Numbered from the stretch's first letter, positions 17,586-26,868 are shown. The stretch is DNA of 64,000 nucleotides from Arthrobacter sp. Edens01 (GCF_001307035.1 NZ_LKIU01000002.1:355088-419087), one strand, 5' to 3'. Notes: generated by a model not told the origin, from the sequence alone. Numbers and translations: made by a program.

Positions 17586-19309
17586 GCCCGCTGCGCCGGA
17601 GGAAGGTCCGCCTGCTCCGTGTAGCGGGGATCATCCGGGAAATGGGACGGGCCGAACTGGCGCCATGCGACGACGATCGCAGCGAGCAGCAGCAGGGAGG
17701 ACAAAGCATTGGTCTGCTGAACGAGCGGAGTGAGCCAGGTCAGCGGCGGCTGGAGGTCGATGTCCCCGTTGTAGGTTCTGGCCCAGCGGTTGTCAGAGGA
17801 CAAGTCCCAGAAGACCAGGCCCGCAGCGGCGAGGCACGTGGCAGTGCTGGCGCGGGTCAGCCGGAACAGGGCAACCCGGCGCAGACGAAGGTCAACGTCA
17901 CGGTCTGCAGGCAGAGCCGGCCGGAAAAGCACCTTCCGGGACACCAGATCTGTCAGCAGCGGCAGGAGGAGGACCAGCAGCGCAATGGTCAGCGCGAACC
18001 GCCAGTCGAAAAAGGGCTCCGGGGCAATAACCGGACTGGCTTCCTGGACGGCACCGAGTCCTCCGGATGGATCCGGGCGGCTGGCGATGTCCCGGGCGTA
18101 CTGCCACGCCGCCCGGTCCACTGACGGTCCGAGCATCGCCGTTCCCAGAAGGACCGCGAGGCTCAGCGCTGCGGCAACCGTTCCGGTCCAGCCGAGCCAG
18201 CGAGGCGGCCGGAGGAAGTTCTGCGCATCCGGGCCGGGCTGTTCGTTGCCGGGGGTGTGCTGCCGGATCCGGCGGGCATGAATGATTTCCGTTCCGAGGC
18301 AGAGCACGGTGAAGAGCACAGCGGCGGCCGCCAGTGCCAGGGGAGCTGCCATTCGATGGCCCCAGCTCAGGGCAAGCACGCCCGCACCGGCTGCTGCCGC
18401 AGCTACGGGACCGGCAATGCTCAGGCGCAGGCTGGTAGCCATCGACTTTACAGCGAGCCTGGATGGAGCAGAAACTTCGGCGTCCGTGGTGGACGGCTCC
18501 GGCAGGGGAACCCGGGGCGCCCGGACCAGCAGAGCCAGAATGCCGGCAAAGACAATCCAGAGAGACACATACCGAAGTGCCTCGCCGCCTGCGCTGAGCC
18601 CGGGAGGGTTCGGATAGTTGGAGAGAAAGACGCCTCCGGACCAGGCCAGCATGATCAGGATGCCGGCCGCTGTGCGCATTACCCGGTGGGCCGAGGCCAG
18701 GCGGAGTGCGGCGTCGGCTTCCGGGGCCGTGCCCGGAACGGCAGGCCGCACGGAGATGAGTTTGAGGACCCCGGCAACCGCGGCCACGGTGACCAAGAGC
18801 CAGGGCGCCCAGCCTGTCAGAAGGTGCTGCGCGGAAGCGGATCCGGGATCACGGGCCAGCGTCGTCGCCAGGATGAGCAGGTTGTAGGCCAGGAAGGCGC
18901 CGGCGATGCCTGTCATGTAGCGGGGGATCAGCGCGCGGGCTCCGCGGTGCTCCAGCCGCGCAGTGCGGACGGTTCCCCGCGGCCGCGGCCACGTGATTTC
19001 TCCGACGGCCAGCACCGCCAGGGCGAAGACTGTGGGAGCTCCCAGCTGCACCAGGGCGGAGGAAAAGGCATAGTGTCCGTCCCACCAGAGTTCGCCGCCG
19101 GTTTCCCGGAGCACCGGCTGCAGAACCCCCGGAAACCACAGAGCCGTGCCCAGGGCCACCATCCCAATCCGGCGGGCATACTTCTGCGCTGCTTCGGTAA
19201 TGGTCCGTGGATCCGTGCCGGGTTTTGGCCGCACCGTGAGGACCAAAAAAGCGACGATTACCGCGCAGAACGTGATTGTGCCGAAAACCGATAGAGCGGC
19301 TGCAGCCAT
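17582..19309 (-). CDS. Polytopic membrane protein of unknown function, operonic with GntR
   Basis: A 575-residue protein with many hydrophobic helices (roughly twelve or more), including AAAALSVFGTITFCAVIVAF at the N-terminus and ALTIALLVLLLPLLTDLVS near the C-terminus. No family motif is recognised; it is not an obvious ABC or MFS member. ATG 19309 is chosen because GGGGGA stands a few bases upstream; the frame extends to a TTG at 19333. It is the first gene of a chain joined by four-base overlaps: membrane protein, GntR, thyA, then folA after 13 bases. Its job may be transport or sensing related to the GntR effector (inference). Confidence 0.75.
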   Translation of the reverse strand: MAAAALSVFGTITFCAVIVAFLVLTVRPKPGTDPRTITEAAQKYARRIGMVALGTALWFPGVLQPVLRETGGELWWDGHYAFSSALVQLGAPTVFALAVLAVGEITWPRPRGTVRTARLEHRGARALIPRYMTGIAGAFLAYNLLILATTLARDPGSASAQHLLTGWAPWLLVTVAAVAGVLKLISVRPAVPGTAPEADAALRLASAHRVMRTAAGILIMLAWSGGVFLSNYPNPPGLSAGGEALRYVSLWIVFAGILALLVRAPRVPLPEPSTTDAEVSAPSRLAVKSMATSLRLSIAGPVAAAAAGAGVLALSWGHRMAAPLALAAAAVLFTVLCLGTEIIHARRIRQHTPGNEQPGPDAQNFLRPPRWLGWTGTVAAALSLAVLLGTAMLGPSVDRAAWQYARDIASRPDPSGGLGAVQEASPVIAPEPFFDWRFALTIALLVLLLPLLTDLVSRKVLFRPALPADRDVDLRLRRVALFRLTRASTATCLAAAGLVFWDLSSDNRWARTYNGDIDLQPPLTWLTPLVQQTNALSSLLLLAAIVVAWRQFGPSHFPDDPRYTEQADLPPAQRA

Positions 19310-19393
19310 GGGATCCCCCGAAACGATGGACAAAAGATTGTGCCAAGTCTCTGGTACATAACTTTCTCCGTCAACCCCCCGCCCTGGTCCGTC

Positions 19394-19447
19394 GAGAGGT
19401 CAGTTGCGGCTCTTCTGAAGGCTGAAACCAGCCGCAACTGGCCTCTC
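19394..19447. repeat. Long palindromic intergenic repeat, copy 2
   Basis: GAGAGGTCAGTTGCGGCT (19394-19411) pairs with AGCCGCAACTGGCCTCTC (19430-19447), 18 pairs with one G-T wobble. It sits downstream of the ferritin gene and upstream of the membrane protein. It is clearly related to the element at 14461-14516. Confidence 0.75.
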
Positions 19448-19452
19448 AGGGG

Positions 19453-19977
19453 TTAGAGGGCGCCGCCGGCAGCCTCGGGAGCGCCGGCGTCGTCGCCGCC
19501 GTCACCAACCCGCTCGCGCGCCATGAAGTTCTCCAGATCGAACAGGTTGTCGGCACGGCGGGCGACGGTCAGCAGCGTGCTCATCGAGGCAACTTCCTCG
19601 ACCTGTTCCTTCAGGAACCAGAGCATGAACTGTTCACCCAGGGCGTCGCCTTCTTCGCGGGCTGCCGCGAAGAGCGCTTCAATCTGCGAGGTGACCTGCT
19701 TCTCCTGGTCCAGGGCCAGTGCGATCGGCTCCACCACGTCACTGAAGTCGTTCTTTACGGGGTCCACGCCGGGAATGCGGACGGGCAGGTCCCGGTCCAG
19801 CATGTACTGCACCAGCATCATGGCGTGGTTCCGCTCTTCCACTGACTGGGCGTAGAAGTGGCGGGCCAGCTGCGGAAGGTCTTCGCCGTCGAAGTACACG
19901 GCCATGGCCACGTACTGCTGCGAAGCGTTGAATTCGTTCCCGATCTGGGCTTCCAGAAGATCCGTGAATTTGCTCAT
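19453..19977 (-). CDS. Ferritin
   Basis: A 174-residue non-haem ferritin that would oxidise and store iron in a 24-mer shell. The four-helix bundle shows the ferroxidase residues: an early Glu in EAQIGNEFNASQQYVAMAVYF and the EERNHAMMLVQYM motif with the Glu-Glu-x-x-His set, plus a later Glu/Gln in EQFMLWFLKEQVEEV. The C-terminus ends in a Gly/Ala-rich tail (GGDDAGAPEAAGGAL) beyond the bundle. A TATTGT -10 element is six bases before the ATG and no ribosome site exists, so the message is probably leaderless. No iron-box operator was identified. Confidence 0.92.
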   Translation of the reverse strand: MSKFTDLLEAQIGNEFNASQQYVAMAVYFDGEDLPQLARHFYAQSVEERNHAMMLVQYMLDRDLPVRIPGVDPVKNDFSDVVEPIALALDQEKQVTSQIEALFAAAREEGDALGEQFMLWFLKEQVEEVASMSTLLTVARRADNLFDLENFMARERVGDGGDDAGAPEAAGGAL

Positions 19978-19983
19978 GGTCTC

Positions 19984-19989
19984 ACAATA
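19984..19989 (-). promoter_or_regulatory. -10 element, leaderless start of the ferritin gene
   Basis: TATTGT on the minus strand stands exactly six bases before the ferritin ATG. Confidence 0.45.
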
Positions 19990-20066
19990 TGCCCGCTGAC
20001 CTGCGCAAAGAAAGGACGGATAGGCTTAGCTCGCTAAGGGTTGGCTCAGCTCAGCTCACCCCAAAG

Positions 20067-21116
20067 CTAGTCGTCGAACGGGCGGTAGCGCTCCAGGGAG
20101 ACTATCCGGCGCGGGTTTCGCCTGCTCACCTGGCAGATGATCATTTCCCCGGGCGCCAGATACGGATCCTTCTCCGGAAGAAGGGAGGACATTGAATTCG
20201 TCATCTGCTGCGAGAGGACCTCGAAGACGAGGGGGAGCACCGGCCGATGGGTGCAGAGCGCCACCGGCCGTGCTTTCTCAAACAGGTTGTCCACCGCCAG
20301 CCGGGCCTTGCCGGGTTTCCGCTTGGCGTTGTGCTCGGTAAGGGCATCGACTGTCTTGAACTTGGGTTTGCGGGCATTCACGTAGGGGCCCATGGTCTGG
20401 ACGCACCTCAGCCACGGACTGGATACCACCCGGTCCGGATGCCAGGCCTGCAGCAGGCGCGCCACGGCCTTGGCCTGACGCTGCCCGGTGGCGGCCAGAG
20501 GGCGGTCACCTTCTGCACGTGCCCAGGAGGAGCGCGGCTTGGCTTTTGCATGCCGCACGATGATCAGGGGCCAGGTGTCCAGGTCCCCGGCTTCATGCGC
20601 GACGGCGAGTGCTTCCAGCGGCAGCCGGTCCGTGGGGTTGGTGAGGAGGGACGCCGCTTCTTCCGGGGAACACCACCGGACACCGTCCACCTCCTTGCCG
20701 TCCGGACGAGGCTTGGCAGTGCTTACATGCGCTGCCCAGTAGTGGACCGACTTCAGCCCGGAAGCAACCGGATAACGGGTTTCCGGGAGGGCAATACCCA
20801 GCCGGATCTCCAGGCCCACCTCTTCCATGACTTCCCGCACCGCGCACTCGGGAATGGTCTCCCCGGAGTCGAGTTTTCCCTTCGGCCAGGACCAGTCGCC
20901 GTAGCGGGGGCGATGGATGAGCAGTACTTCAAGCTGCTCGGCACGGACCCGCCAGCACAGCGCACCGGCCGCGATGACCTTTGGTTCGCCGGTGAGATCG
21001 AGGGCGATTTCACGTTCGCCAAGCAGCAGTGCGGCGGTTTCCGCGGGGGCATCCCGGCCGTCCCCGGGAACCTCCAGATCCGGCTGTTCGCCGCCGCTCT
21101 TCTCTGTCCCCTGCAT
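20067..21116 (-). CDS. NUDIX hydrolase-histidine phosphatase fusion, MutT1-like
   Basis: A 349-residue two-domain protein. The N-terminal NUDIX domain has the box GKLDSGETIPECAVREVMEEVG (Gx5Ex7REUxEExG) at about residues 80-101. The C-terminal domain is a histidine phosphatase with RHAKAKPRSSW at about residue 190. This is the architecture of mycobacterial MutT1, which hydrolyses 8-oxo-dGTP and diadenosine polyphosphates. The start overlaps the ppk stop (TGATG), and the ppk-mutT1 pairing is conserved in actinobacteria, so sanitation of the nucleotide pool may be linked with polyphosphate metabolism. Confidence 0.88.
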   Translation of the reverse strand: MQGTEKSGGEQPDLEVPGDGRDAPAETAALLLGEREIALDLTGEPKVIAAGALCWRVRAEQLEVLLIHRPRYGDWSWPKGKLDSGETIPECAVREVMEEVGLEIRLGIALPETRYPVASGLKSVHYWAAHVSTAKPRPDGKEVDGVRWCSPEEAASLLTNPTDRLPLEALAVAHEAGDLDTWPLIIVRHAKAKPRSSWARAEGDRPLAATGQRQAKAVARLLQAWHPDRVVSSPWLRCVQTMGPYVNARKPKFKTVDALTEHNAKRKPGKARLAVDNLFEKARPVALCTHRPVLPLVFEVLSQQMTNSMSSLLPEKDPYLAPGEMIICQVSRRNPRRIVSLERYRPFDD

Positions 21117-23341
21117 CAGCGGCGTGCCAGGGCGCGCAGGCGCGAGCGGGAGGCGAGCAGCCAGGACTGCACGTCCTCAAGCGGGCTGCCGTCCTCGTCC
21201 TTGTGATGCCGGGTCCAGATACCGTCGGCGTCCAGATGCCAGCTGGCTGTCTTGGGATCCAGGTAGCGGTCCATGAGCTCAATCAGATCCGCTATGTCGT
21301 CCGTGGAACCCAGCTGGACCAGCGCTTCAACACGGCGGTCCAGATTGCGGTGCATCATGTCCGCTGAGCCGATGTACACCACGGGATCGCCCCCGTTGGC
21401 GAAGGCGAAGACCCGCGAGTGTTCCAGGAACCGGCCCAGGATCGAACGTACGGTGATGTTCTCGCTGAGGCCGGGTACCCCGGGACGCACGGAACAGATG
21501 CCGCGCACAATCACGTCCACGCGCACCCCTGCCTGCGAGGCGCGGTAAAGGGAATCAATGATCGCCTCGTCCACCATGGAGTTGACTTTGATGATCACCC
21601 GGGCGTCCAGTCCCGCCTTCTTGTTGGCGATCTCCCGTTCAATCCGGTCGATGAGGCCGGAGCGCACGGAACGCGGCGCCACCAGGAGCCGCTTGAACGT
21701 TGATTTCGGGGCGTACCCGGAGAGCTGGTTGAACAGCTTGGTCAGGTCTTCGCCCACCTTTTCGTTCGCCGTCAGCAGGCCCAGGTCCTCGTAGTAGCGG
21801 GCGGTGCGCGGATGGTAGTTGCCGGTGCCGATGTGGCAGTAGCGCCGAAGCCCGTCAACCTCCTGCCGCACCACGAGGGACAGCTTGCAGTGCGTCTTGA
21901 GTCCCACGATGCCGTAGACCACGTGGACACCCGCCTGCTCCAGCTTCCGGGCCCAGGAGATGTTGGCCTGCTCGTCGAAGCGGGCCTTGATTTCAACCAG
22001 GGCAAGGACCTGCTTGCCGGACTCGGCGGCGTCAATCAGGGCATCGACAATGGGGGAGTCGCCCGAGGTCCGGTACAGAGTCTGCTTGATCGCCTGTACG
22101 CGGGGATCAGCCGCTGCCTGCTCCAGGAACGCCTGGACCGAGGTGGAGAACGAATCGTAGGGGTGGTGCAGCAGGATGTCCCGGCGGCGCATGGCAGCGA
22201 AGACATCCGCAGGCTTGGAGGTTTCGGATTCCTTCAGGTGAAGGGAAGTGTGCGGCACCTGCTTGGGGTAGTGGAGATCCGGCCGGTCAATCTGGCTGAT
22301 CGGGCTCAGCCCGCGCAGGTCCAGCGGGCCGGGCAGCGTGTATACCTCGTCTGCCTCCACACCGAGCTCACGCACCAGCAGTTCCCGGATGCTCGGGTTG
22401 ATGTCCGGGGTGACTTCCAGGCGCACGGGCGGCCCGAACCTGCGGCGCAGCAGTTCCTTCTCCAGGGCCTGCAGCAGGTTCTCGGCGTCGTCCTCCTCGA
22501 CTTCCAGGTCCTCGTTGCGGGTGACGCGGAAGGTGTAATGCTCCATGACGTCCATGCCCGGGAAGAGCTGGTCCAGGTGCTCGGCAATCACGTCTTCCAG
22601 CGGGATGAACCGGGCTGTCCGCCCCGCAATGTTCCCCGCGCGGGGGCCATCCACGGAAATCAGGCGGGGAAGCTGGTCCGGAACCTTCACCCGGGCGAAG
22701 AACTCCTTGCCGCTCACGGGATTGCGGACCACGACGGCGAGGTTCAGGGACAGCCCGGAGATGTACGGGAAGGGATGGGCCGGGTCCACAGCCAGCGGCG
22801 TGAGGATGGGGAAGACCTTGGCCGCGAACTGGCGGTGCAGCTGGGCCTTGGACGCGTCGTCGAGGTCCTGCCAGCCAACCAGATGGATGTTCTCCTTCTC
22901 CAGCGCCGGGCGGATCTGCCGGGCGAAGACCTCGGCATGCCGCTGCTGCAGCCGGTAGCCCGCTTCGGTGATCTGCTCCAGCTGTTCCACCGGGCTGAGG
23001 CCGGCCGCGGAGGGTACGGCCAGTCCCGTGGCAATGCGCCGCTTGAGTCCGGCAACCCTGACCATGAAGAACTCGTCCAGGTTGGAAGCGAAAATCGAGA
23101 GGAAGTTGACGCGTTCCAGGAGATAGAGATCCGGATCCTCCGCAAGCTCCAGCACCCGGGCGTTGAAGTGGAGCCAGCTGATCTCCCGGTCAAGGAAACG
23201 TTCCGGCGTGATGTCACCGCTGGGCAGGAGCGCCGGCCCAAAGTCCGGAATGTCGATGCGGTCCTGCGTGGCCCGCGGTGCCGGCATCGCCTCGGACGAA
23301 CCGAAGGGTGACCGCGCGCTGGCTACGGTGTCGGAATCCAT
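21116..23341 (-). CDS. ppk: Polyphosphate kinase 1
   Basis: Ppk1 reversibly transfers the ATP gamma-phosphate to polyphosphate chains. The 741-residue protein shows the N-terminal [21 protein letters not shown] segment, the catalytic histidine region [13 protein letters not shown], and [17 protein letters not shown]. The start at 23341 has AGGGAGAG in front; the frame continues to 23380 without a better site. The last base of its stop is shared with the mutT1-like start, so the two are coupled. Confidence 0.95.
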   Translation of the reverse strand: MDSDTVASARSPFGSSEAMPAPRATQDRIDIPDFGPALLPSGDITPERFLDREISWLHFNARVLELAEDPDLYLLERVNFLSIFASNLDEFFMVRVAGLKRRIATGLAVPSAAGLSPVEQLEQITEAGYRLQQRHAEVFARQIRPALEKENIHLVGWQDLDDASKAQLHRQFAAKVFPILTPLAVDPAHPFPYISGLSLNLAVVVRNPVSGKEFFARVKVPDQLPRLISVDGPRAGNIAGRTARFIPLEDVIAEHLDQLFPGMDVMEHYTFRVTRNEDLEVEEDDAENLLQALEKELLRRRFGPPVRLEVTPDINPSIRELLVRELGVEADEVYTLPGPLDLRGLSPISQIDRPDLHYPKQVPHTSLHLKESETSKPADVFAAMRRRDILLHHPYDSFSTSVQAFLEQAAADPRVQAIKQTLYRTSGDSPIVDALIDAAESGKQVLALVEIKARFDEQANISWARKLEQAGVHVVYGIVGLKTHCKLSLVVRQEVDGLRRYCHIGTGNYHPRTARYYEDLGLLTANEKVGEDLTKLFNQLSGYAPKSTFKRLLVAPRSVRSGLIDRIEREIANKKAGLDARVIIKVNSMVDEAIIDSLYRASQAGVRVDVIVRGICSVRPGVPGLSENITVRSILGRFLEHSRVFAFANGGDPVVYIGSADMMHRNLDRRVEALVQLGSTDDIADLIELMDRYLDPKTASWHLDADGIWTRHHKDEDGSPLEDVQSWLLASRSRLRALARR

Positions 23342-23431
23342 AGTGTCTCTCCCTGGCAGTTCTGGCAGGCCCGGAACCACTGCTGTGCAGCGGCTAAGGC
23401 CATCATCCTCAACACTACAAGCAGCCGGTGC

Positions 23432-24403
23432 CTATTCGGCCGCGTACATCACGTCCACGTCCCACTGCACGAAACCGAGCTTGCGGTACAGGGCAACTGC
23501 GGGAGTGTTGTCAGCGTCGACATAGAGCATGACTGCGTCCAGCCCGGACTCGTGAAGGTGGTTGATGCCGGCCAGGGTCAGTGCCTTGCCCAGTCCGCTT
23601 CCCTGTGCCTGTGGCGTCACGCCTACTACGTAAACCTCCCCGATGGCCGGATGGTTACCGGTGCGGGGGTGGACCTTTGTCCAGTGGAAGCCCAGCAGCT
23701 CGCCGTCGGACTCGCGTACGGCAAGCAGGAAACCGCTGGGGTCGAACCAGTCCTCAGCCATGCGCGCTTCGAGGTCTGCGCGCGTCATTGCCCCCTGCTC
23801 GGGGTGATGGGCGAAGGCCGCGGCGTTGGCAGCAAGCCAGGCATCTTCGTCCTGTCCCGGCACGAACGGACGCAGCAGCACACCTTCGGGCAGCTTTGCG
23901 GTCGGCAGGCCGTCAGCCAGGGCATCGTGGGAGAGCCGCATCCGCCAGAGTTCGCGCACCGGCCGGTAGCCGAAGCGGGCTGCGAGCTTGACCGCTGCCT
24001 CATGATTGCCGTGGGACCAGGCCTTGAACTCCAGTCCGGTGTCCTGCCGGACAGCAGAGGCCAGCGAGGAACCGACGCCCTTGTTGCGGTAGTTCGGATG
24101 CACCACGAGTTCCAGCACACCTGCCGGGTCTCCGGCCTGGGCGGTGAGGACAGCGACGCCGGCGAGCTCCTGTGCGGTTGCGGGGTCAGACCCGTCGTCG
24201 TGGGTGAGCGCGAGATACACCCGCAGCAGGTCCGGGTCGGCTGAGGCGGAGCGCAGCTCCACCAGGGTCTGTTCCGAGAGGGGAGGATTGCCGTCGGCTT
24301 CGGCGGCGGAGGACGCCAGCTCCAGGACACCGCGCAGCGCTGCCGCTTCCGGGGTTCCGCGGGTAGTCAGGACAGGCCATGTGGTCAGGGGGTTCTCGCT
24401 CAT
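23432..24403 (-). CDS. mshD: Mycothiol synthase
   Basis: MshD acetylates the cysteine amine of Cys-GlcN-Ins to finish mycothiol, the main thiol of actinobacteria. The 323-residue protein has two GNAT domains, each with an acetyl-CoA signature: YRNKGVGSSLA in the first and QAQGSGLGKALTLAGI in the second. It stands just downstream of glnR, as in Mycobacterium. A TAGTCT -10 is exactly six bases before the ATG, with no ribosome site, pointing to its own leaderless transcript. Confidence 0.93.
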   Translation of the reverse strand: MSENPLTTWPVLTTRGTPEAAALRGVLELASSAAEADGNPPLSEQTLVELRSASADPDLLRVYLALTHDDGSDPATAQELAGVAVLTAQAGDPAGVLELVVHPNYRNKGVGSSLASAVRQDTGLEFKAWSHGNHEAAVKLAARFGYRPVRELWRMRLSHDALADGLPTAKLPEGVLLRPFVPGQDEDAWLAANAAAFAHHPEQGAMTRADLEARMAEDWFDPSGFLLAVRESDGELLGFHWTKVHPRTGNHPAIGEVYVVGVTPQAQGSGLGKALTLAGINHLHESGLDAVMLYVDADNTPAVALYRKLGFVQWDVDVMYAAE

Positions 24404-24409
24404 TGAAGA

Positions 24410-24415
24410 AGACTA
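24410..24415 (-). promoter_or_regulatory. -10 element, leaderless start of mshD
   Basis: TAGTCT on the minus strand, then six bases (TCTTCA), then the mshD ATG. It lies in the 41-base gap after glnR. Confidence 0.5.
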
Positions 24416-24444
24416 ACCAAACAGAGGGCGCCGCGGGAGGCTGC

Positions 24445-25155
24445 CTATGCTTCGTGCCGCGCCCCGGCAGCCTGGTCCTCATGGATCCGGGCCTTTGCAA
24501 AGCGGTAACCGACGTTGCGGACAGTACCAATGAGGTTTTCGTGGTCCGGGCCAAGCTTCGCCCGCAGCCTCCGGACGTGCACGTCCACGGTGCGGGTGCC
24601 TCCGTAGTAGTCGTAGCCCCAGACCTCGTGCAGCAGCTGGTCCCGGGTGAAGACACGTCCGGGGTGCTGGCAGAGGTACTTCAGGAGCTCGAATTCCTTG
24701 TATGTCAGGTTCAGCGCGGTGCCGCTGACCCGTGCCGTGTAGCTGGCCTCGTCAATGACGACGCCGGAAGCATGGATTTCGGAGTTGGTGTCCTCGGCGG
24801 CGGCCTGGGTGCGGGAGACTGCCAGGCGCAGCCGGGCCTCCAGCTCGGCCGGCCCAGCGGTGTCCAGTACGACGTCGTCGGCGAGCCAGTTCGCGGCGAC
24901 GGCTGCCATTCCGCCCTCGGTCAGCACCAGGACCAAGGGGGTGCCCAGCCCCGTTGCCTTCAGCAGCTGGGTCAGCGACCGTGCTCCAACGAGGTCCTTG
25001 CGTGCATCAATCAGGACGACGTCACAGGGGTCGATGTCCAGCAGCGCAGTCGGTTCAGCGGGGACGATATGGACCCGGTGGTTGAGGAGTTCCAGGGCAG
25101 GCAGGACGTCGACAGATGACCCAGGGCTGTTGGTCAGGAGCAGAATGTGCGACAT
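24445..25155 (-). CDS. glnR: GlnR-type OmpR-family regulator of nitrogen metabolism
   Basis: A 236-residue response-regulator-like protein: a receiver fold with Asp50 in [11 protein letters not shown], then a C-terminal winged helix (about residues 140-225, including [24 protein letters not shown] and [15 protein letters not shown]). In actinobacterial GlnR, Asp50 stabilises the dimer and there is no partner kinase; none is encoded nearby here. Adjacency to mshD matches Mycobacterium (Rv0818-Rv0819), which is why GlnR rather than a generic regulator is proposed. The start at 25155 has GGAGG seven bases upstream. Confidence 0.85.
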   Translation of the reverse strand: MSHILLLTNSPGSSVDVLPALELLNHRVHIVPAEPTALLDIDPCDVVLIDARKDLVGARSLTQLLKATGLGTPLVLVLTEGGMAAVAANWLADDVVLDTAGPAELEARLRLAVSRTQAAAEDTNSEIHASGVVIDEASYTARVSGTALNLTYKEFELLKYLCQHPGRVFTRDQLLHEVWGYDYYGGTRTVDVHVRRLRAKLGPDHENLIGTVRNVGYRFAKARIHEDQAAGARHEA

Positions 25156-25292
25156 AGATCCTCCGAAAGTTAGGCGCACATCATCGGGCACGTTGTTCCA
25201 TCCGGTCCCCAGCGGCCGAAGAGTGGTTGAAAGTATACCCAGCAGGGGTCCGCCAGCCCGTAGCTTTTATCCGCGCTGCGTAATAAGGCAGT

Positions 25293-26045
25293 ATGGCTAG
25301 GGTGAAACTCTGGAGCATAGCGGTGCCGGCGGCAACTGTACTGGTCGGCATTGTGGTGGCATCCTTTGTCTCACCCGGGGCCACGGCGCTCTTTACCGGG
25401 GCTGCTGCGGCACTGGCCGGCTTCAGCTGGCCATATCTGCTGGGTGTTCCGGCCCGCAGGAGCCAGGGCCTGGTGCTCGGACTCGTTGGCGCCGGCGGGG
25501 TTGCCGCGGCCTACTTCGCTCCCGCCACAGCCATGCTGACCTGGCTTCCCGGCGTCGTCGCCGTTGGCGTAGGCGCCGTCTTCCTCATCCAGCTGCTCCG
25601 CGGTACAGGACAGCCGCACCGGCTGGAATCCACCATCGGCGTCATTGCCGGAGCCCTGGTAGCCGGAATGGCAGCGGGCTGGGTGGCGGCAGACCGCCTG
25701 CCGGGCGCAGCCGGATCCGAAGGTCTCATAACCTCAAGTGCAGCCGCAGTCCTCGTCGCCGTCCTCGTTTCCCTGATCCCCCTGCCGGACCGGATCATCG
25801 CTCCCTTCGGAGTGGTTGCCGGCGCGCTGGCAGCAGCTGCGGCAGCGGCCCTGGTACCGGGACTGCCCGTCCTGTCCGGAGCTTTCCTTGGCGCACTGTG
25901 TGCTGCGGTGATCGTCGCCGTCCGCCGCCTCGCGCTCACCCGGGACGACTCTCCCGGAGTCCTCGGGATCCTGGCCGCGGGCATGGCTCCGGTGCTGGCG
26001 CTGGGCACGGCGGTCTACTTCGCCGGACGCCTTTTGGTCCCCTGA
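25293..26045 (+). CDS. Polytopic membrane protein of unknown function
   Basis: A 250-residue, very hydrophobic, Ala/Val/Gly-rich protein with about seven or eight membrane helices and no recognisable motif. A short basic segment (VPARRSQG) marks a cytoplasmic loop. It diverges from glnR with 137 bases between the two starts. Only a weak AAGG precedes the ATG; a TAATAA lies six bases before it, which could be a poor -10 of a leaderless transcript. No function is proposed. Confidence 0.7.
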   Translation: MARVKLWSIAVPAATVLVGIVVASFVSPGATALFTGAAAALAGFSWPYLLGVPARRSQGLVLGLVGAGGVAAAYFAPATAMLTWLPGVVAVGVGAVFLIQLLRGTGQPHRLESTIGVIAGALVAGMAAGWVAADRLPGAAGSEGLITSSAAAVLVAVLVSLIPLPDRIIAPFGVVAGALAAAAAAALVPGLPVLSGAFLGALCAAVIVAVRRLALTRDDSPGVLGILAAGMAPVLALGTAVYFAGRLLVP

Positions 26046-26095
26046 CCACCCCTCGCACAGGGAGTCACAAGAGACAAAGCACCCGCCGGGCGGGT

Positions 26096-26101
26096 TAGGA
26101 T
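26096..26101 (+). promoter_or_regulatory. -10 element, leaderless start of the 37-residue membrane peptide gene
   Basis: TAGGAT is a strong actinobacterial -10 and stands exactly six bases before the ATG at 26108. Transcription should begin at the start codon. Confidence 0.55.
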
Positions 26102-26107
26102 GTAGGC

Positions 26108-26221
26108 ATGTCGCTTCTTGCTCTCGAAATCTTCTTTATTGTCCTTCTGGGTATCACTGGCCTGGCCATGGCGGGTTTCGCAGCCCTGGTTGTTGCTCGC
26201 CTGTACAAGGGTCAGAAGTAG
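26108..26221 (+). CDS. Small single-pass membrane protein (37 residues)
   Basis: The open frame encodes a short N-terminus (MSLLALE), one hydrophobic helix of about 23 residues, and a basic cytoplasmic end (ARLYKGQK). It has an in-frame stop at 26219-26221. A TAGGAT -10 placed exactly six bases before the ATG supports real expression as a leaderless message, and codon choice looks native. It is too short for most gene finders. It lies 47 bases before the nitrobindin gene and may be co-transcribed with it. The charge pattern predicts an inside-facing C-terminus. Function unknown. Confidence 0.65.
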   Translation: MSLLALEIFFIVLLGITGLAMAGFAALVVARLYKGQK

Positions 26222-26268
26222 CCCGAACCCGCTAACACCACCCGAATTCCACAGGGAAGGGTCCGGCC

Positions 26269-26868
26269 ATGCCAATGGAGATCCCCACAGACCTCACGCC
26301 CGAACTCGTTCCCCTCTCCTGGTTGCTGGGAACCTGGGAAGGATCCGGCCGCCTAGGTGAGGGCGACGCCGAATCCGAGCACTTCTCCCAGCGTGTGACC
26401 TTTAGGCAGAACGGGCTGCCCTACCTGCAGTACACCGCGGAGAGCTGGCTCACGGATGAGGCGGGCACAGTGCTGCGCCCGCTCGCCGTGGAAACCGGCT
26501 TCTGGGCGCTGGACCGGCCGCTGAACGACTCCGACGGCGGTCCCGGCCTTATCCCCGCGGACATTGTTCCTGCCCTCCGCAGCGCGGACGAGGTTGAGGC
26601 GCTCCGCAACGATTCCGGCGGCTTCGACATCACGGCAACGATCGTGCACCCGGGCGGAATCGCCGAACTTTACTACGGCCAGATCAAGGGTCCGCAGATC
26701 CAGCTCACCACGGACCTGGTGATGCGCGGTGTCAACTCAAAGGAGTACACCGCGGCCACCCGCATCTACGGCCTGGTCAACGGTGACCTTTACTGGCGCT
26801 GGGACGTTGCGGCAGAGGGCAAGGCGCTTGAAGCACACGCTTCCGCCATCCTGAAAAAGCAGGCCTGA
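26269..26868 (+). CDS. Nitrobindin-like haem protein (FABP/DUF1794 family)
   Basis: A 199-residue beta-barrel protein. The N-terminal LSWLLGTWEGSGRL motif (GxWxGxG type) and the histidine near the C-terminus (ALEAHASAIL, the proximal haem ligand position in nitrobindins) identify the family that includes Mycobacterium Rv0813c. Members bind ferric haem and react with nitric oxide or peroxynitrite. GGAAGGG gives a good ribosome site. The neighbouring 37-residue membrane peptide and ygfZ are on the same strand. Confidence 0.85.
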   Translation: MPMEIPTDLTPELVPLSWLLGTWEGSGRLGEGDAESEHFSQRVTFRQNGLPYLQYTAESWLTDEAGTVLRPLAVETGFWALDRPLNDSDGGPGLIPADIVPALRSADEVEALRNDSGGFDITATIVHPGGIAELYYGQIKGPQIQLTTDLVMRGVNSKEYTAATRIYGLVNGDLYWRWDVAAEGKALEAHASAILKKQA

